Shown here piece after piece: positions 36,269 to 47,795 of a DNA stretch of 64,000 nucleotides. Each line of letters begins with the position of its first letter. The first letter of the stretch is position 1. A program made the position numbers and the translations under genes. Source of the stretch: Thozetella sp. PMI_491 (taxonomy: Eukaryota > Ascomycota > Sordariomycetes > Chaetosphaeriales > Chaetosphaeriaceae); contig MU270015.1 in NCBI GenBank assembly GCA_021432635.1, positions 2,834,416-2,898,415 on the forward strand, in the 5' to 3' direction. The notes under the pieces were generated by a model. It saw nothing but the letters and a program-made list of their open reading frames with translations, was not told where the DNA came from and searched no databases.

Positions 36269-38192
36269 CTAATATGTCATACCCCAACGCGGGGCGTTGA
36301 TGATGATGCCCATCAAGCATCCGGAGATGATACCGGCCATGGGCAGCGTAAGTATCCATCCAAAGTAGATGAAAGCGACCATGCGCCAGTTGATGGACCT
36401 CCAGTCACCGTTGCAGAAGCCGACTCCGACAGTGGCACCGGTAATGCACTGGGTGGTGGATACAGGCAAGGCTATTCCCAATTAGTGACCAGACTTCAAG
36501 AATAATGGAAACGGTGACTCTAGATAGCGTACCTAGCTTTGTGGCCAGAATGATAGTAACTGCGGCGCCCAGCTCCATGGAGAAACCACGGGAAGGAGAG
36601 TGGAGGGTGAGCCTATTACCCAGGTTCATGACAATGTGGTAGCCGTAGGTCCAGAGACCAATGCAAATTGCAATGCCGCCGAAAGCAAGAATCCACAGAG
36701 GGACCTCGGCCTGATCCTTCCCATTGACCTTGGGAATAGCGCCACTCTGCCACACCTGGAAGATAGTGGCATAGGGTCCAATGGCACTGTGAAGCGAAAG
36801 ACATTTACGTTAGCACGAAGTACTAAACAAGCTATTAGGATTGGCAGTCATGGCTTACTTTGCGACGTCGTTGGCACCGTGGGTAAACGAAGCGGTAGCA
36901 GCTGTCATGACTTGGAGGAACGAGAACATGTACTCGGCCTTGTTGTCATAGTGAGTGGCGTGGGCGTGCATCTCCTCCAAGTCACCCGTGAGGGCCTTGT
37001 GGTGTCCAGAGTTGCGTTGCTGCATTTCGATGATATCGAGGTCGACGCCACGGAATATCACCCACTTGAACCACCAGAATAGGCCTTCTGCGGTATACCA
37101 TGCACCCTTTGGCTTGGGGCCGATCAGGCCAAGACGAGGATAGGGAGCGTCCTTGGGGCTAGTGCCGGCGCGGGGCTGCTCTGCAGCATCTGCTCCGTCG
37201 TCAGAGCTCGTCCTGTCACCGACGGCCTTGGGCTCTTCGGTGCTCTCGACAGGACCCCCTCGTTGCTCAACGTCGCCTGTGGTGGCACGTTTGGCCGCGA
37301 GCTCCTCCTTGGTCAAGTGGCCGGCATAGAAGTCGAAGAACTGGGAGCCCTCGGGACGAGGGGGAACTTCACCCCGCCGGAGCAACAAGGGGCCGAGGGG
37401 GATGTGGTACCACTTGAGCTGCCAGTCGTCCAGCATGATTATACGCCACAGCCAGGGCAGGAGGAAGACGGCAACCAGCAGGACGAAGGCGAAACCGACG
37501 CCGACGATGACGCCGGCGGTGCCCGCCTCAGTCAGGGTCGACTTAATGGTGCCGCCCTTGGTGAGCAGCAGCATGGTGAGCAGGGCCGCAGCGATGCCAA
37601 AGTACCAGGGGACGACCGCGAATGCCCATCGCACGGGGTTCTTGCGAAGCATGACGAGGTACTTGCTGCTCATGAAGATAATTGCGCCAAAGCACGCTGA
37701 AATGCCCGGGGCGACTATCCAGGCGACAAACACCGAGACGACGCCGCTGTTGATAACATCCGTTCCGGAGCTGGTGCCGACCCATTGGATACCGTTCGCG
37801 CCGAGAGCTGCAATACCGGCGCCGATAACGCCGCCCATGATGGAGTGCGTGGTGGACACGGGCATTCCGAATTTGGTGGCAATGGTCAGCCAGATGGACG
37901 AAGAAACCACCGCGCACAACATCAGCAGCATCAGGAGAGGGGCATTGTCGGCAAAGGCTGCAGTCTTGACGATCTTGGTTCGGATAGTGTCGGCAACGCG
38001 AGCGCCGACACCGATAGAACCGCTGAACTCCATGATGGCGGCCAGCACCATGGCTTGCAGGTAAGTCACCGACCTCGACGAGATCGAGGTGGCCCACGAG
38101 TTGGCAACATCGTTGGCACCGATGTTCCAGGCATCAAGGAACGCGAAGATGGTGCCGATGGCGAAAAGATAGTCGAATTGGTGGAGAGGCAT
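36269..38192 (-). CDS. PHO89: Na+/phosphate symporter, PiT family (PHO89/PHO-4 type)
   Basis: Three exons, 38192-36859, 36786-36533 and 36471-36269, introns of 72 and 61 bases, total 596 aa, close to the family's usual length. It has the two inverted PiT signatures: GANDVANSWATS (from 25) and, across the first splice junction, GANDVANAIGPYATI (from 439); the second junction restores TKLALPVSTTQCITGATVGVG. About ten to twelve membrane segments flank a long hydrophilic loop (about 270-400). Plasma-membrane uptake of phosphate with sodium, normally induced by phosphate starvation through NUC-1/Pho4. A CACGTGGG site upstream fits this. Confidence 0.95.
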
Positions 38193-39994
38193 CTTGTCCG
38201 ATCTCGTACCGCGGCCCGGGCGAGTACCTTGAGTCTCTGGTCGTGGTTGCTACCGAGGATGTGGTCGTATTCTACCCTGCAGGGAGGCTTCAGGATAGAT
38301 ATATATGCCTTCGTGTGCGGAAGAGGGCCGATCCTGTGGCCAAATTCGAGTCAACCAGCAACGTGGGCAGCGAATTACGATCAGGCTCGCGCTCATGCCT
38401 TAGCGGGTAAGCCGCTCCCTCGCCGGAAGACCCCATTTTCTCGTGACGCGGTGTAATATTTTCTCCTAGAAGCCCCCATGGGTCTGTCGAAGATTCGGAT
38501 TTGGCTGGGCATTCGGTGAACGAGAAGAGCGCTCAGTCGAATGAGCATTCCCATGTGTAGCACGTGGGCGCGAGCCCTGCTGTATTTAAGAATAAAAGTA
38601 AAGGCAGTGAACAGTAGCACATGCCATGAAATCTCTCTTCATCCATCAGGCCATCGATCCCATACGTGACCGTTGGTCTTGTCATTGTCTTGGGAGGGGG
38701 CTAACAGCCTTGGCCCGCGGGCTTGGCTTCTTGGTGCTGTGATGAAAGCCAACAGATGGGGAGGAAGAGTGGGTACATCAACCTTACGGTCGTCAGTCTG
38801 CGGCCTTGGCTGCCCTATCAGCAAGAAATTGTCGAAAAATGGATGCTAGAACGTCTCGGCAACTCTTGGAATGTTCATTACGGGCATTCGTGCCCGAGAA
38901 CTTTTGCCCTTCGACCCGCGAACAAAGCCTCGCGTTTGCACCGTGTTCGCACGTGCTATGCCTGCACCAAAGAGGCGGCGCTAAGCAGCTCAGTCGACTT
39001 ACGATGGATATTTGGGTCGAAATTCGCCACCCATACTTTCACCGTAATTCGTTTGCTGGGCTTTGGTACTCAAGATCTGCCTACTCCATGGGTCCAAGCG
39101 GGTTGACCCTAAGCTGTGGAGATTTTTTGCATATCAGCTTGGGCCCTTAGTCTGTCCCGCCCGAGCGGACAGAGTAACATCAGTTACCAGTCCTTATAGT
39201 GTCTGTAGCAGGGTAACCATTCGCCAGGTCGGAAAGCGCCGTTGGGATCGGGAAACGATTGTCGCCATGTCACTTTGGTGGTGTTTAGCTGCATCTGGGC
39301 TTCCGCACCCCTGCAGGCTCCGCGTGGCTATAGTGCTTGCGCCCACGCGACTCTTCGCACGGTGCATCACCAGAGCGGCTGCAACAAGTTGTCTTTGTTA
39401 CTTGGCTTGGCCTAAACCGCTCGACTTTCTATTGGCGCTTGGCGGGGTAATCATGTCGACATCCCAGCGCAACCGCCCAAATTAGGAGAATATAGGCCGC
39501 GGTCGCCGAGCAATCGTAGCGCGAGCTGGGCGCACGTGTTGCTGTAGCAGAGAGACGGGGGCCGCCAACCCCCCCGGCTAACCTGGCCGGCTACACTACC
39601 CTAGCAGCATAACCCTAGCTTGCCAAGGTTCCAAGACTCTTGACTTATCATATGGTGGTTCTTGGGGTGACGCATCGTAGGATACAGACAGACAGATCAG
39701 GCAAATGTTGTGAGAATGGGCTTAATGGGAGAATTGTATCTATTATAATCAGCTCCGAACTCTCTTCCCTGGGATGGGTACACGGCGGTAAGCAAAGGCT
39801 ATGGTCACAGATATCCTGAATCGGTGGGTGCCAAATAAGCCATCTTCGTGGCCCAGAATTGTGCGACTTGGGCCTTACAGATCGTCTAGCTCGACTGTTG
39901 TCCAGCTTCCCACAAAGCCACCAACAGAGCATTCGCCTAGCTATCGATGAAGCCTCAATTCGACAGAGTTCGTCTCATGTAACTACCTACGACC
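38193..39994. other. 1.8 kb divergent intergenic region
   Basis: Lies between PHO89 and the bHLH gene. Overlapping open frames at 38723-39485 have no recognisable protein and I treat them as chance. CACGTG cores occur at 38561, 38950 and 39533. Confidence 0.4.
38561..38568 (+). promoter_or_regulatory. Putative Pho4/NUC-1 site upstream of PHO89
   Basis: CACGTGGG is the high-affinity Pho4-type E-box of yeast and matches the CACGTGNG sites bound by Neurospora NUC-1. It lies about 370 bases upstream of the PHO89 start. Function is inferred from motif and context only. Confidence 0.5.
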
Positions 39995-40604
39995 ATGCCA
40001 GCCACTACCCCTGTCTATCCTTCGGTCTCGCCGCGCCCCGCGGCCGTTGGAGCCTGTGATATTCAGGGTGAGCCTTTGGCAGCTCTACCAAGTCTACAGC
40101 AAGGGAATGAGTTGCCATATTGCGACTCTGCAAGGCAGCACCGGTCTAGCGCGCTGCTTGGTGGAAACACTCGGACCACCTCACTTGCTGCTCGAGGTCC
40201 TTTGATGCCCAAACCAGGAGATGTGAAGCGCGGTGAGTGTTCTTCGCTACTCCTCTTTTAGGGACAAAATTGACCCAGGAGACCTAGTTACTGCACTCGA
40301 GAAACACTGCGTCACATACCACGCTTCAAAAAGAGCCAGCAAAAAGGTCGCCGAGCAAGCTCGGCGGGATCAATTGAAAGATGCACTGGACAGATTAGAC
40401 GAACTTGTCAACCAGACGGCATACTGTCCTACTGCTAGAGAAGCTACAGAATCTCCCCAGGGGGATCGTTCTCGGGTATCATTGAACACCAGGGTTAATA
40501 CGGTAGAGCGAGCAATACAGTGTATATCCTTTCTCCAGGAACTCCTGGGAGATTCGCATGGTAGTCCCAGGCTACAGCAGAGATTGGATAGCGGATCTAA
40601 GTAG
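39995..40604 (+). CDS. Small bHLH transcription factor
   Basis: Two exons, 39995-40232 and 40279-40604, with a 46-base intron (GTGAGT...TTGAC...CCCAG), 187 aa. The splice join reads PGDVKRGDLVTALEKH. The bHLH domain covers about 97-169: basic region with AEQARRDQ (the conserved Glu and Arg that contact the E-box), helix 1 LKDALDRLDELV, a loop of about 24 residues, and helix 2 VNTVERAIQCISFLQELL. Binds DNA as a dimer by family rule; target unknown. Tail-to-tail with the C2H2 gene. Confidence 0.78.
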
Positions 40605-40864
40605 TTGTTGCTTGCTCCCCTTGTCGTTTCTGCTCTTTGAAGAGAGCCATATCTATTCCGCGCCGTAAAGCAGACGGCAAACCCTAGATACAGCAGAAGT
40701 AGGCGAAGGTGGCCAGAGTCGCCGACGCTTGGTAATGGAATGCATCTTCTCCATATATACACACTACCAGAAGAATAAACTCGTAAAATTCCTGAAAGCT
40801 AAAATACCTACCTAACCTGCGGTGCAGTTTTAGTGACAATTCTCGTCGGATGAAATCGTAGCAT

Positions 40865-42914
40865 TTAATACCGTAGGCCAGCGTCTTCTATCGCGTCTCC
40901 ATCCCTGAACATCCCTATAACTCCCTTCAGCCTAGCAAGTCGCTCACGCACTCGCTGACACTCTTCCTCCTTCATCCGGAGGTCCTCCTCCTCGGCTTGG
41001 TACAATTTTTGCAGAACCGAGATCCTACACTCTCGGCTAAGTCTCTCATCTTCTGAACCAGTGGCACGAAGCCCTTCCTGCATAGAGGCGCTCGTCTGAC
41101 GGGCCGGCAGGCTTGCGGCGTCGTCACTTTGAGTAATTTCTGTAGAGGTGACAACGGCCTGGTTCCAGGGAGTGAGTCGCAGTCGCCCCTTGCAGGAGCT
41201 TCGGATATGTTGTTCTAGCTTCTCGCGCCTCTTGAACCCAGCCCCTGTCTTAGACCTCTTACACACCGGATAAGGGCAAACGAATTCACTGGGATCCCTT
41301 GAAGGATTAGGGTGCGCGGCATGCTTCTGCTCACGCATGTGCCGTTGGAGCGCATCCTTCCGAGAAAATATCCTGTCGCAGCCTGAGCATCTGAAAGGGC
41401 TTGGCTGCGCTTGCCTGATACTATCTCGGCCATTAGCTCTTTACCAAAATAGAATAAGAATACAAACATATAGAGTAAATAACATACGGATTACTTGAAC
41501 TTGCGGTTAAGTTAGCATTACCAGCAATCTGACCGGTGTCGCTTAAGACATCCGCAGTGGAACTGCGAGAGTCGAACGATGAGAGATTTGTCGTGAAGGG
41601 ACCGAGTCTTGGAACAGCAATGCTCTCGACTATTGGTTGAGGTGTAATAGATGCTGTCATAGATAGTGGTTTTGCTAACAGTGAACTGGGAGAGAAACTC
41701 GCAGCTAGCGAAGAACCGCCTAGGGAAGATACACATGATCCTGAATTCGCCAAAGGTAGCGATGCCTCGGCGTTTATCGTATGCATGGACAGTGCAAATG
41801 GTGAGAAGCTAAGTGCCGTATCCTGGCTTAGCTTAGCAGGGTTTGATATATCAGGGACGAACGTGCTTGTCTCGCTCACTATGCTCGACCATAGCTCATC
41901 CATAAACGCTTCATCCACAGAGGGAGTGGATATATCGAACGCATCCTCCCGGCTCTCGATCTCAAGGTTAGTCTCTGGCAATGTGCCTAAGTTTGTTTGC
42001 ACAAATGATTCTTGTGCATCCTCAGCGCGGTCCAGTTGCCGAAGCAGCGAGGGCCAATCGTCTTGATCAAACTCATCGGTAGCAGGATGAGGATAGAACA
42101 TCCAACAAACACCCCACAGGACAATCAACGCTGGCCAGATGGTCCAAGGCATTGTTGTACAGAGATGCCTTATACCATCTGGAAACTCAGAGAAGAAATG
42201 GAGGTAGACCAAGGCGTATGTAAGTGGCTGATAAAGACATCTCTGGAATCGTTTCCAAATACGATCAAGGATGTCTTCGATCTCTTCCAGCCACTTCAAC
42301 AGCTTACCCTCTGCGCTCTCAATTAACGATAGTGCACGGAGCGCCAAGATGCTAATGCAATACGGGTTGTGTATCATATCTAGTAGATCGCTAAACGAAA
42401 AGAGTGCTGTACGGTATGGCGCTTCATATTTCCATATCAACCTCCTGAGCGCTGAGTTTGTTAGGGATTTTTGTGGGGCTAAGGCGAAATCGTAGTACTC
42501 TTGAAGAAGCGTAGAGTACTGGGCAGTTAGGGACTGCCGTTCTCCATCGCTTAGTTTGTCGCAGATCGCACTAAAGCATCTATTGTCTTGATGCCATAAG
42601 CTGCTTAACTCGACATACTTGGACTCGATCGTTGCTAGATCCGCGTATATTTTTTGGACTTCTATCAAGAGTTGATCCCGGCTGACCGGTTCATCGTCAT
42701 CTTGGTTTGAGTCGGGGCATAAGCGTCTGCGTGTACGTGGCGGGTAAGGTGGCCGTGGAAGAGGTGCTTCTGGTGTAGCGGGCATATCGTCAATATCTGC
42801 CTGAGCAAGGCTTGCCTGTGTGCTTGATTCGAGCCAACGTCCAACCCCGGCCGTATCTGGAGGGGCGGGACAGTGCTCGTTCAGCGACAGGGGCTGGCAT
42901 GATCTGGCTTCCAT
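40865..42914 (-). CDS. C2H2 zinc-finger protein with hydrophobic segment
   Basis: Two exons, 42914-41488 and 41438-40865, intron of 49 bases (GTATGT...GTAAAG), 666 aa. The N-terminal half is helical with a hydrophobic stretch PWTIWPALIVLWGVCWMFY (256-274). A Ser-rich middle follows. The intron join (PANGRDSIRQ) leads into a C2H2 finger, C493-x2-C496-x12-H509-x5-H515, and a second, irregular finger (FVCPYPVCKR...HIRSSC). A charged helix near the C-terminus (AEEEDLRMKEEECQRVRERL) may form a coiled coil. Similar fungal C2H2 proteins have an N-terminal helical domain; the membrane segment is the unusual part. Likely a regulator; whether it is membrane-held is not known. Confidence 0.78.
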
Positions 42915-43249
42915 CTGGGTGTCGGAACTCGACTGGAGAATTGCAAGATGATGAATTCAATGGAGAGACTGCCTCATGCCAAGCTGTCAATTTCAGCGGC
43001 ACATTTCAGTTGTTTTAAGGCCCACTCAACAAATGCTAGCGAAAGGCAGGCGAGGGCGGTGGATTATCTTTGACAGACCTCGGTCGAGATTTAACGCAAT
43101 GTGGTATACCATGCGCTGTATATTGAAGGCTTTGCGGAGCTCGAAATGGCCGTGGTTCTTAAGAGTCTGGGCAAAAACTACGATTTCAAGGAAGTTTGGC
43201 GATGAAAGGTGTATTAGGGTGGAGCTGGGGTGGCAGGTGCATCACCAAA

Positions 43250-43330
43250 AGGGTGGAGGTAGTTATGGGGTGGTGGCGGTGCTTGGGGTGGTGGCGGTGT
43301 CCGAGAAGGGGTGGTGGCGCTAGCCTTGTG
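43250..43330. repeat. GGTGG-rich minisatellite
   Basis: Imperfect repeats of GGGGTGGTGGCGGTG on the plus strand. It overlaps no supported gene. Confidence 0.6.
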
Positions 43331-44023
43331 GTTTTGTTGGACATCACAAGACTTAGCCCTGGGGGTGTGCGCACTTGGGAGGAGGGTGGAGGGTGAAGGG
43401 TGTGGGAGAACCGAGCACCCTCAACCAACCTAACCCCCGAGAGCCTCTCCGCCTCTCCCTTTCAGCAGTGCCGTCTCAGGCGCCACACACAACCTCTCCA
43501 CCTTTATGCCGAATCAAGTGCTTGGCCAAGATTTCGAAGTATTGGTAGCCTCACTTCCTCCCCTTCTCTCCCTCTCTCCCCCTTTGGAACCAAATGCCTC
43601 CTTCTCTCTGTGATGCACTAGCACGCCCAGCCATTGGACTATGAGAGAACGGTGGCGGGTATGGCGCTCCCTGAGGGCTCGCCTAACTTGCCGTTTCAAG
43701 CGCCCCTGCTGGGTGGGAAGACATTTGTTTCCCCACCGCACTTACCTAATTTTGTGCATTTGCCCCTCTTCGAGCATTTGATTCGCCAGGTCGTCGCAGA
43801 CACACCGAGCACACTATGAATAACACGAAAGCACTCTTAGTATATTCAAGCGATAAAATCACTGAATCTCCCCCAGAGAGAATTACAGATACCATGGTCA
43901 CTATGGCTGACACGTCGAACTTCCACGGCCCTATTTTGATATGCTTCAACTCGCCTGGACGCAAGGGCAGCCACTGAGATTTCTTACCGGATTCCAACAA
44001 ACCGAGCCAGTATCAAAGTGAAG

Positions 44024-44763
44024 ATGGATCAAATTGACGCACTCTCTACTACGGCCAACGATGGTTCTACTTCTGGGTATGCGAAATTTTTATCTCTCTT
44101 CCTCCCTTGCATGCATACGACCCAATACTAGTTGCGCTCGAGAAGCTATATTGCTACCTAGGTGCATTATCTGTCCTTCTCTAAGCACCCCTCAAGTACC
44201 CGTATATGAGATAGAGAGCTAAAGCCCTTTATGCCAGCTATGGCGAAGTTACGCGCAAGTCAGAAGCCTCGGAGCTCTCTACTCGTCGTGTTCAACAATA
44301 CGTCCCAGACAATGTGCACACCCGTGTCTCCTACAGTACTTCGAGCTCCAAGGTTGCTGTCCGGCGTCACGAAAAGGACATGAAAGTCCACATTGATAAT
44401 CTCGTCAGTATTCTCGAGGGTGGTACGTGAGGGAACTACAGAGGATCTCCAAACGAGATTTCATGAGCTACCTCAGAGGGATGATGCGAGGTTAATCAGC
44501 TGTGAGCATGCCGCAGCCAGATATGGTTTATGGTTTATTCCGATATCCTAGCAAAGACTGGGACTAACAGGACCGGGGCATTGTATCTGTGGACAAGTTC
44601 AACCGTTTGTTACATCGAAAGAGGCCAAGTTACGCCCATTACATGCCATTGAGTACTTTCTCGGCCGATCGCTCAGTGGCCTTTGCTATCTGTTCCACTA
44701 CTTTGAGGGGGAAACAGGCACAGGGAACTTTCTCCTCAGTCTGGTTACAATCTCAATGTAATC
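44024..44763 (+). other. Possible small spliced gene or remnant (plus strand)
   Basis: ATG at 44024 opens MDQIDALSTTANDG and stops being open near a GTATGC donor at 44077. A second open stretch from about 44221 reads KALYASYGEVTRKSEASELS and reaches a GTACGT donor near 44424. A third begins after ACTAACAG (about 44572) and ends with TAA at 44761-44763 (contains LRPLHAIEYFLGRSLSG). Frames can be joined, but several acceptors are possible and I recognise no domain. Low confidence. Confidence 0.25.
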
Positions 44764-44930
44764 CGGCACAGTTTCTTGTGTGAGAATTCCATGCCGGACA
44801 AAGAAGTCAATTATGATGAGAGCACGGTTGGGCCTGAACTGGCGGGATATTATCGCATCCCACACCTCCTTTATCGTCCACACAAGCCATCGATCTCGTC
44901 TTCGTTTGGGACCGGGGTCATGTAAAAGAC
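44698..44930 (-). other. Possible gene remnant (minus strand)
   Basis: An open frame with coding-like content (EVWDAIISRQFRPNRALIII, VPDYIEIVTRLRRKF) ends at 44698. No ATG in frame and no upstream exon found. It overlaps the end of the plus-strand candidate. It may be a fragment of a larger gene family member. Confidence 0.25.
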
Positions 44931-45069
44931 TATGACTTCATTATTTTAAGAAAGTAAATAATTGTTAGTCCTGGGCCTGAGCGGCGGAAGAGAATGTTAC
45001 GTGTCGAACCTGTTCCTCGCTCGTTTGTCAAGGTATTAAACTGATTATTCAAATATATTCTCTAAAGCT

Positions 45070-47795
45070 CTAATCTAAAAAGATAATCTCAAGATTAAGG
45101 GTGCTACTGCCCTTGGCATCAATCTGGCCCTGATCTTTGGCAAACCCTAGATAGCTATCCCATGTGCAAAATATATGAAAACCCGAGGAGTTTTCGCACG
45201 ACAAGATGTTATCAGAGCCGTAGTTGCATTGAAGATAGCTTATCTTTTTATCCGATTCATACCGCGCGTCGACTTGGAAGAGATTGCTGAACTGATTCAC
45301 ATTTAGACCGTAGTAATTGTAACTTCCGTCATATAGGTAGTTCCCCTCGTAGTGAATCTGGAATGTTACAGCGTCTTCCTTGTTATCAGAAAACTCAGGA
45401 AGGGTCCAGCCGGGACGGATCCAGATGTATTTGCCGACAAGCCAAGACGCCGCGGAGCCAGCCGCCACCTGTAGAATGAACCGCCTTTCTGCCGGCTTTG
45501 TGATCTCAGTGCCCGGAGTGAAGGCTCGGAGAGTGATGAGTGAGGACTGCGCATTAAGCGTAGCATCGGAGGGGCTCCAGATGAGCATGCCGCCGTACTT
45601 GATACCGAACAAGTGAGAGCCTGAGTCGATACCAGAGCATGACAAAATGTCTTCAGAGTCGTAAGTGCAATCTTTCAAGATGGGGAACTGGGGCTGATCC
45701 GGCGCTCCGTTGTTCCAACCGAGAGTATTGACATCCCCTGCTTGAGTTACAGCCATGATGTTGGTCCCTCCGTCGTACAGGTGACCTGTGCCGGACTGTA
45801 TTTTGAATAGTTGAGCCTCTGAAGCATCCGGAGTGTAGACAAATCCGCGGAGATAATATGCGGCGGCGTTATTATATTTGATGAAATTGTATTTGAGCGC
45901 CGGTTGCTCGGCTTGTATGATTTGTATGTAAAACGCTCTCTCTGGTGTAATTGTGGCCACCGAATCGACCGTAGAAACAGTTTTTGTCGCGTCCATCTCC
46001 GTAAGAGTTGATGTGCTGAAGGCTGAGGTGATTGTTTCTGTAGTATATGTGACTGTCTCCCAAATAGTCACAATGGTCGAAGGGACAGATTCCCCGGCGG
46101 CTGGGACGACACAGCCTAGCGCATCACCTTGCACATTACGAAATAGTAGAGCTTGTGTAGTCGTCTGGGTGAGATGCTGGACTATGGTAGCAGTTTCATG
46201 CAAGGTTTCCACTTCCAAGTAACTGCTAGACTGGGTAAAAGGGATCGACATGGTCAGAGTTGTGGATACAGTTCTATATGATGAATCGAGTCAGTACGAT
46301 AAAACAACGAGAAGCTCTAGGGTTACGGAAATCAACATGCCACGTACATAGTGCAAGGATTATGCGATACGTCAGACGGGGCGTTCGTTGATGAAACACC
46401 TGCTGGGGGCGAAAGTGATTCTAAAAACGTGGCCGCTGAAGACGGTGACATCGCCGATGATGAAGCTACTTCTGAGATCAAGGCGGATTCCGCGCGGGAT
46501 GCTATCGAAGACGAGGCTTGTGAGATTATGACTGCTGATGAGCCTTCCGATAATGAAGCTGCTGAGGACGAGGCCCCCGAGGATGAGGATATTGAAGACG
46601 AGATGTAAGAGAGCGAGGCCATTGAGGAGGAGGCCCTCAAGGATGAGGCCACTGAAGAAGAGATGTAAGAGAGCGAGGCCATTGAGGAGGGGGCCCCCGA
46701 GGAAGAGGCCACCGAAGACGAGATATAAGAGAGGGAGGCCATTGAGGACGGTGACATCGCCGATGATGAAGCCTCTTCTGAGAGCGAGGCAGATTCCGAG
46801 GGCGATACGATCGAAGACGAGGCTTGTGAGGTTATGATTGCTGATGGGCCTTCCGATAATGAAGATGCTGAAGACGAGATATCAGAGATTGAGGCGACCG
46901 AGGATGGGAGTTCAGGGAATGATGCGCTTTCAGTGTTGATGGACGAGGAGACACCAGCGTCGCTAGACATTTCGGAGGCCGAGCTGGCCGGGACGGTACC
47001 CGAGATTGGAAGCGTTGATGAACTGCGGGACCTGTTACTGCTGCTTGTTGGCGGAGGAGTAGTAGTTGTCGGGCGAAGCGTGCCGACAGGCACCGCGAAG
47101 AGAGCGACAGGAATGCCGTAGTTTCGGTCTCCGAGTTGGAGGGCTGTCCCGCCTCCTCTCGCGACCTGGAATACACCGAGTGGCCACTGGAAGATGGTAC
47201 ACGAAAGAGAGAATGGGGGGATTAGGGTGCAGACTACCAAGGTTATGATGACAGAAAAGGTCTGCCTAGCTCCAAGTCGAGCAGTTGACGAAGTGACTGC
47301 CGGCACGAACTCCAAGTCTACCACCTTCTCCGTATCCGAGTACGGCACGGCAGCGACGAGCTTGCCGTCGGTGGTCTGGAGGGTCGAATCTGGGCTTAAT
47401 GCGAAAAGTTGAGCCTTAGATTCGTTTTCGGTGAACGTGACAGAATAATTGCCGTCGGGTTTCGCTGCTAGAGTGAGATACTCGCCGTCAGAAGAGGTGC
47501 TATTTGTGGCCCTCTTCTCACTGCCGCTACCTCGTTGTGCTCGGATATAGAAAGATTTTGCGGGAGTGCTCGAGCTAGCCGAACTCGGTGATGACGACAC
47601 CGATGATTCCTCAGCCGGCATTGTGCTCGTGGCTAAGGTGTAGTTGTCTGCCGCGTATACTTCGGTGACCCACCAGCACATAGCACCAGGATGGGACGGG
47701 TCTGGGAAAGCAGGCCCTGTATAAGACGTCGTCCGGCTTCCGACTACGAGGGTCACACAGGCAGCCGAAACCGCGACGATATGTTTGCAAAACAT
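45070..47795 (-). CDS. Secreted Ser-rich repeat (mucin-like) wall protein
   Basis: Two exons, 47795-46348 and 46273-45070, with a 74-base intron (GTACGT...ACTGAC...TATAG), 883 aa. Signal peptide MFCKHIVAVSAACVTLVVGS. The first part (to about 170) is a soluble domain (GEYLTLAAKPDGNYSVTF). Around residues 182-203 lies a hydrophobic stretch bounded by GT and AG at DNA level that could be an unrecognised in-frame intron. A Ser/Ala-rich region (about 245-480) with 20-residue repeats (SYISSSVASS types) follows, then a second Thr-rich part and a C-terminal domain (about 600-883) with repeated HLYDGGTN/YLYDGSYN and SGSHLFG/SGFHIFC motifs, implying an internal duplication. No GPI signal. Probably an extracellular or wall protein; function unknown. 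Confidence 0.75.
46441..46790 (-). repeat. Coding repeats in the Ser-rich protein (60-base and 306-base periods)
   Basis: AGATGTAAGA occurs at 46601 and 46661 and AGATATAAGA at 46721, giving three units of exactly 60 bases (20 codons). A longer duplicated block (GACGGTGACATCGCC) begins at 46441 and 46747, 306 bases (102 codons) apart. Both periods keep frame. Confidence 0.8.

Larger units (their letters stand above)
42915..45069. other. Gene-poor interval with G-rich minisatellite and possible gene remnants
   Basis: 43250-43330 holds tandem-like GGTGGTGGCGGTG units. Between 44024 and 44883 there are open segments on both strands that look coding but do not make a recognisable protein; they are listed separately. 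The rest shows nothing. Confidence 0.4.

Noticed and set aside
38723-39485. Overlapping open frames between PHO89 and the bHLH gene
   Set aside because: No signal, domain or coherent codon use, and several frames are open at once, as in GC-rich non-coding DNA.
46351-46837. Long acidic open frames on the plus strand (Glu/Asp-rich)
   Set aside because: They are the antisense of the Ser-rich repeats: Ser/Ala codons read backwards give Glu/Arg-type codons. The minus strand has the signal peptide and splice signals.
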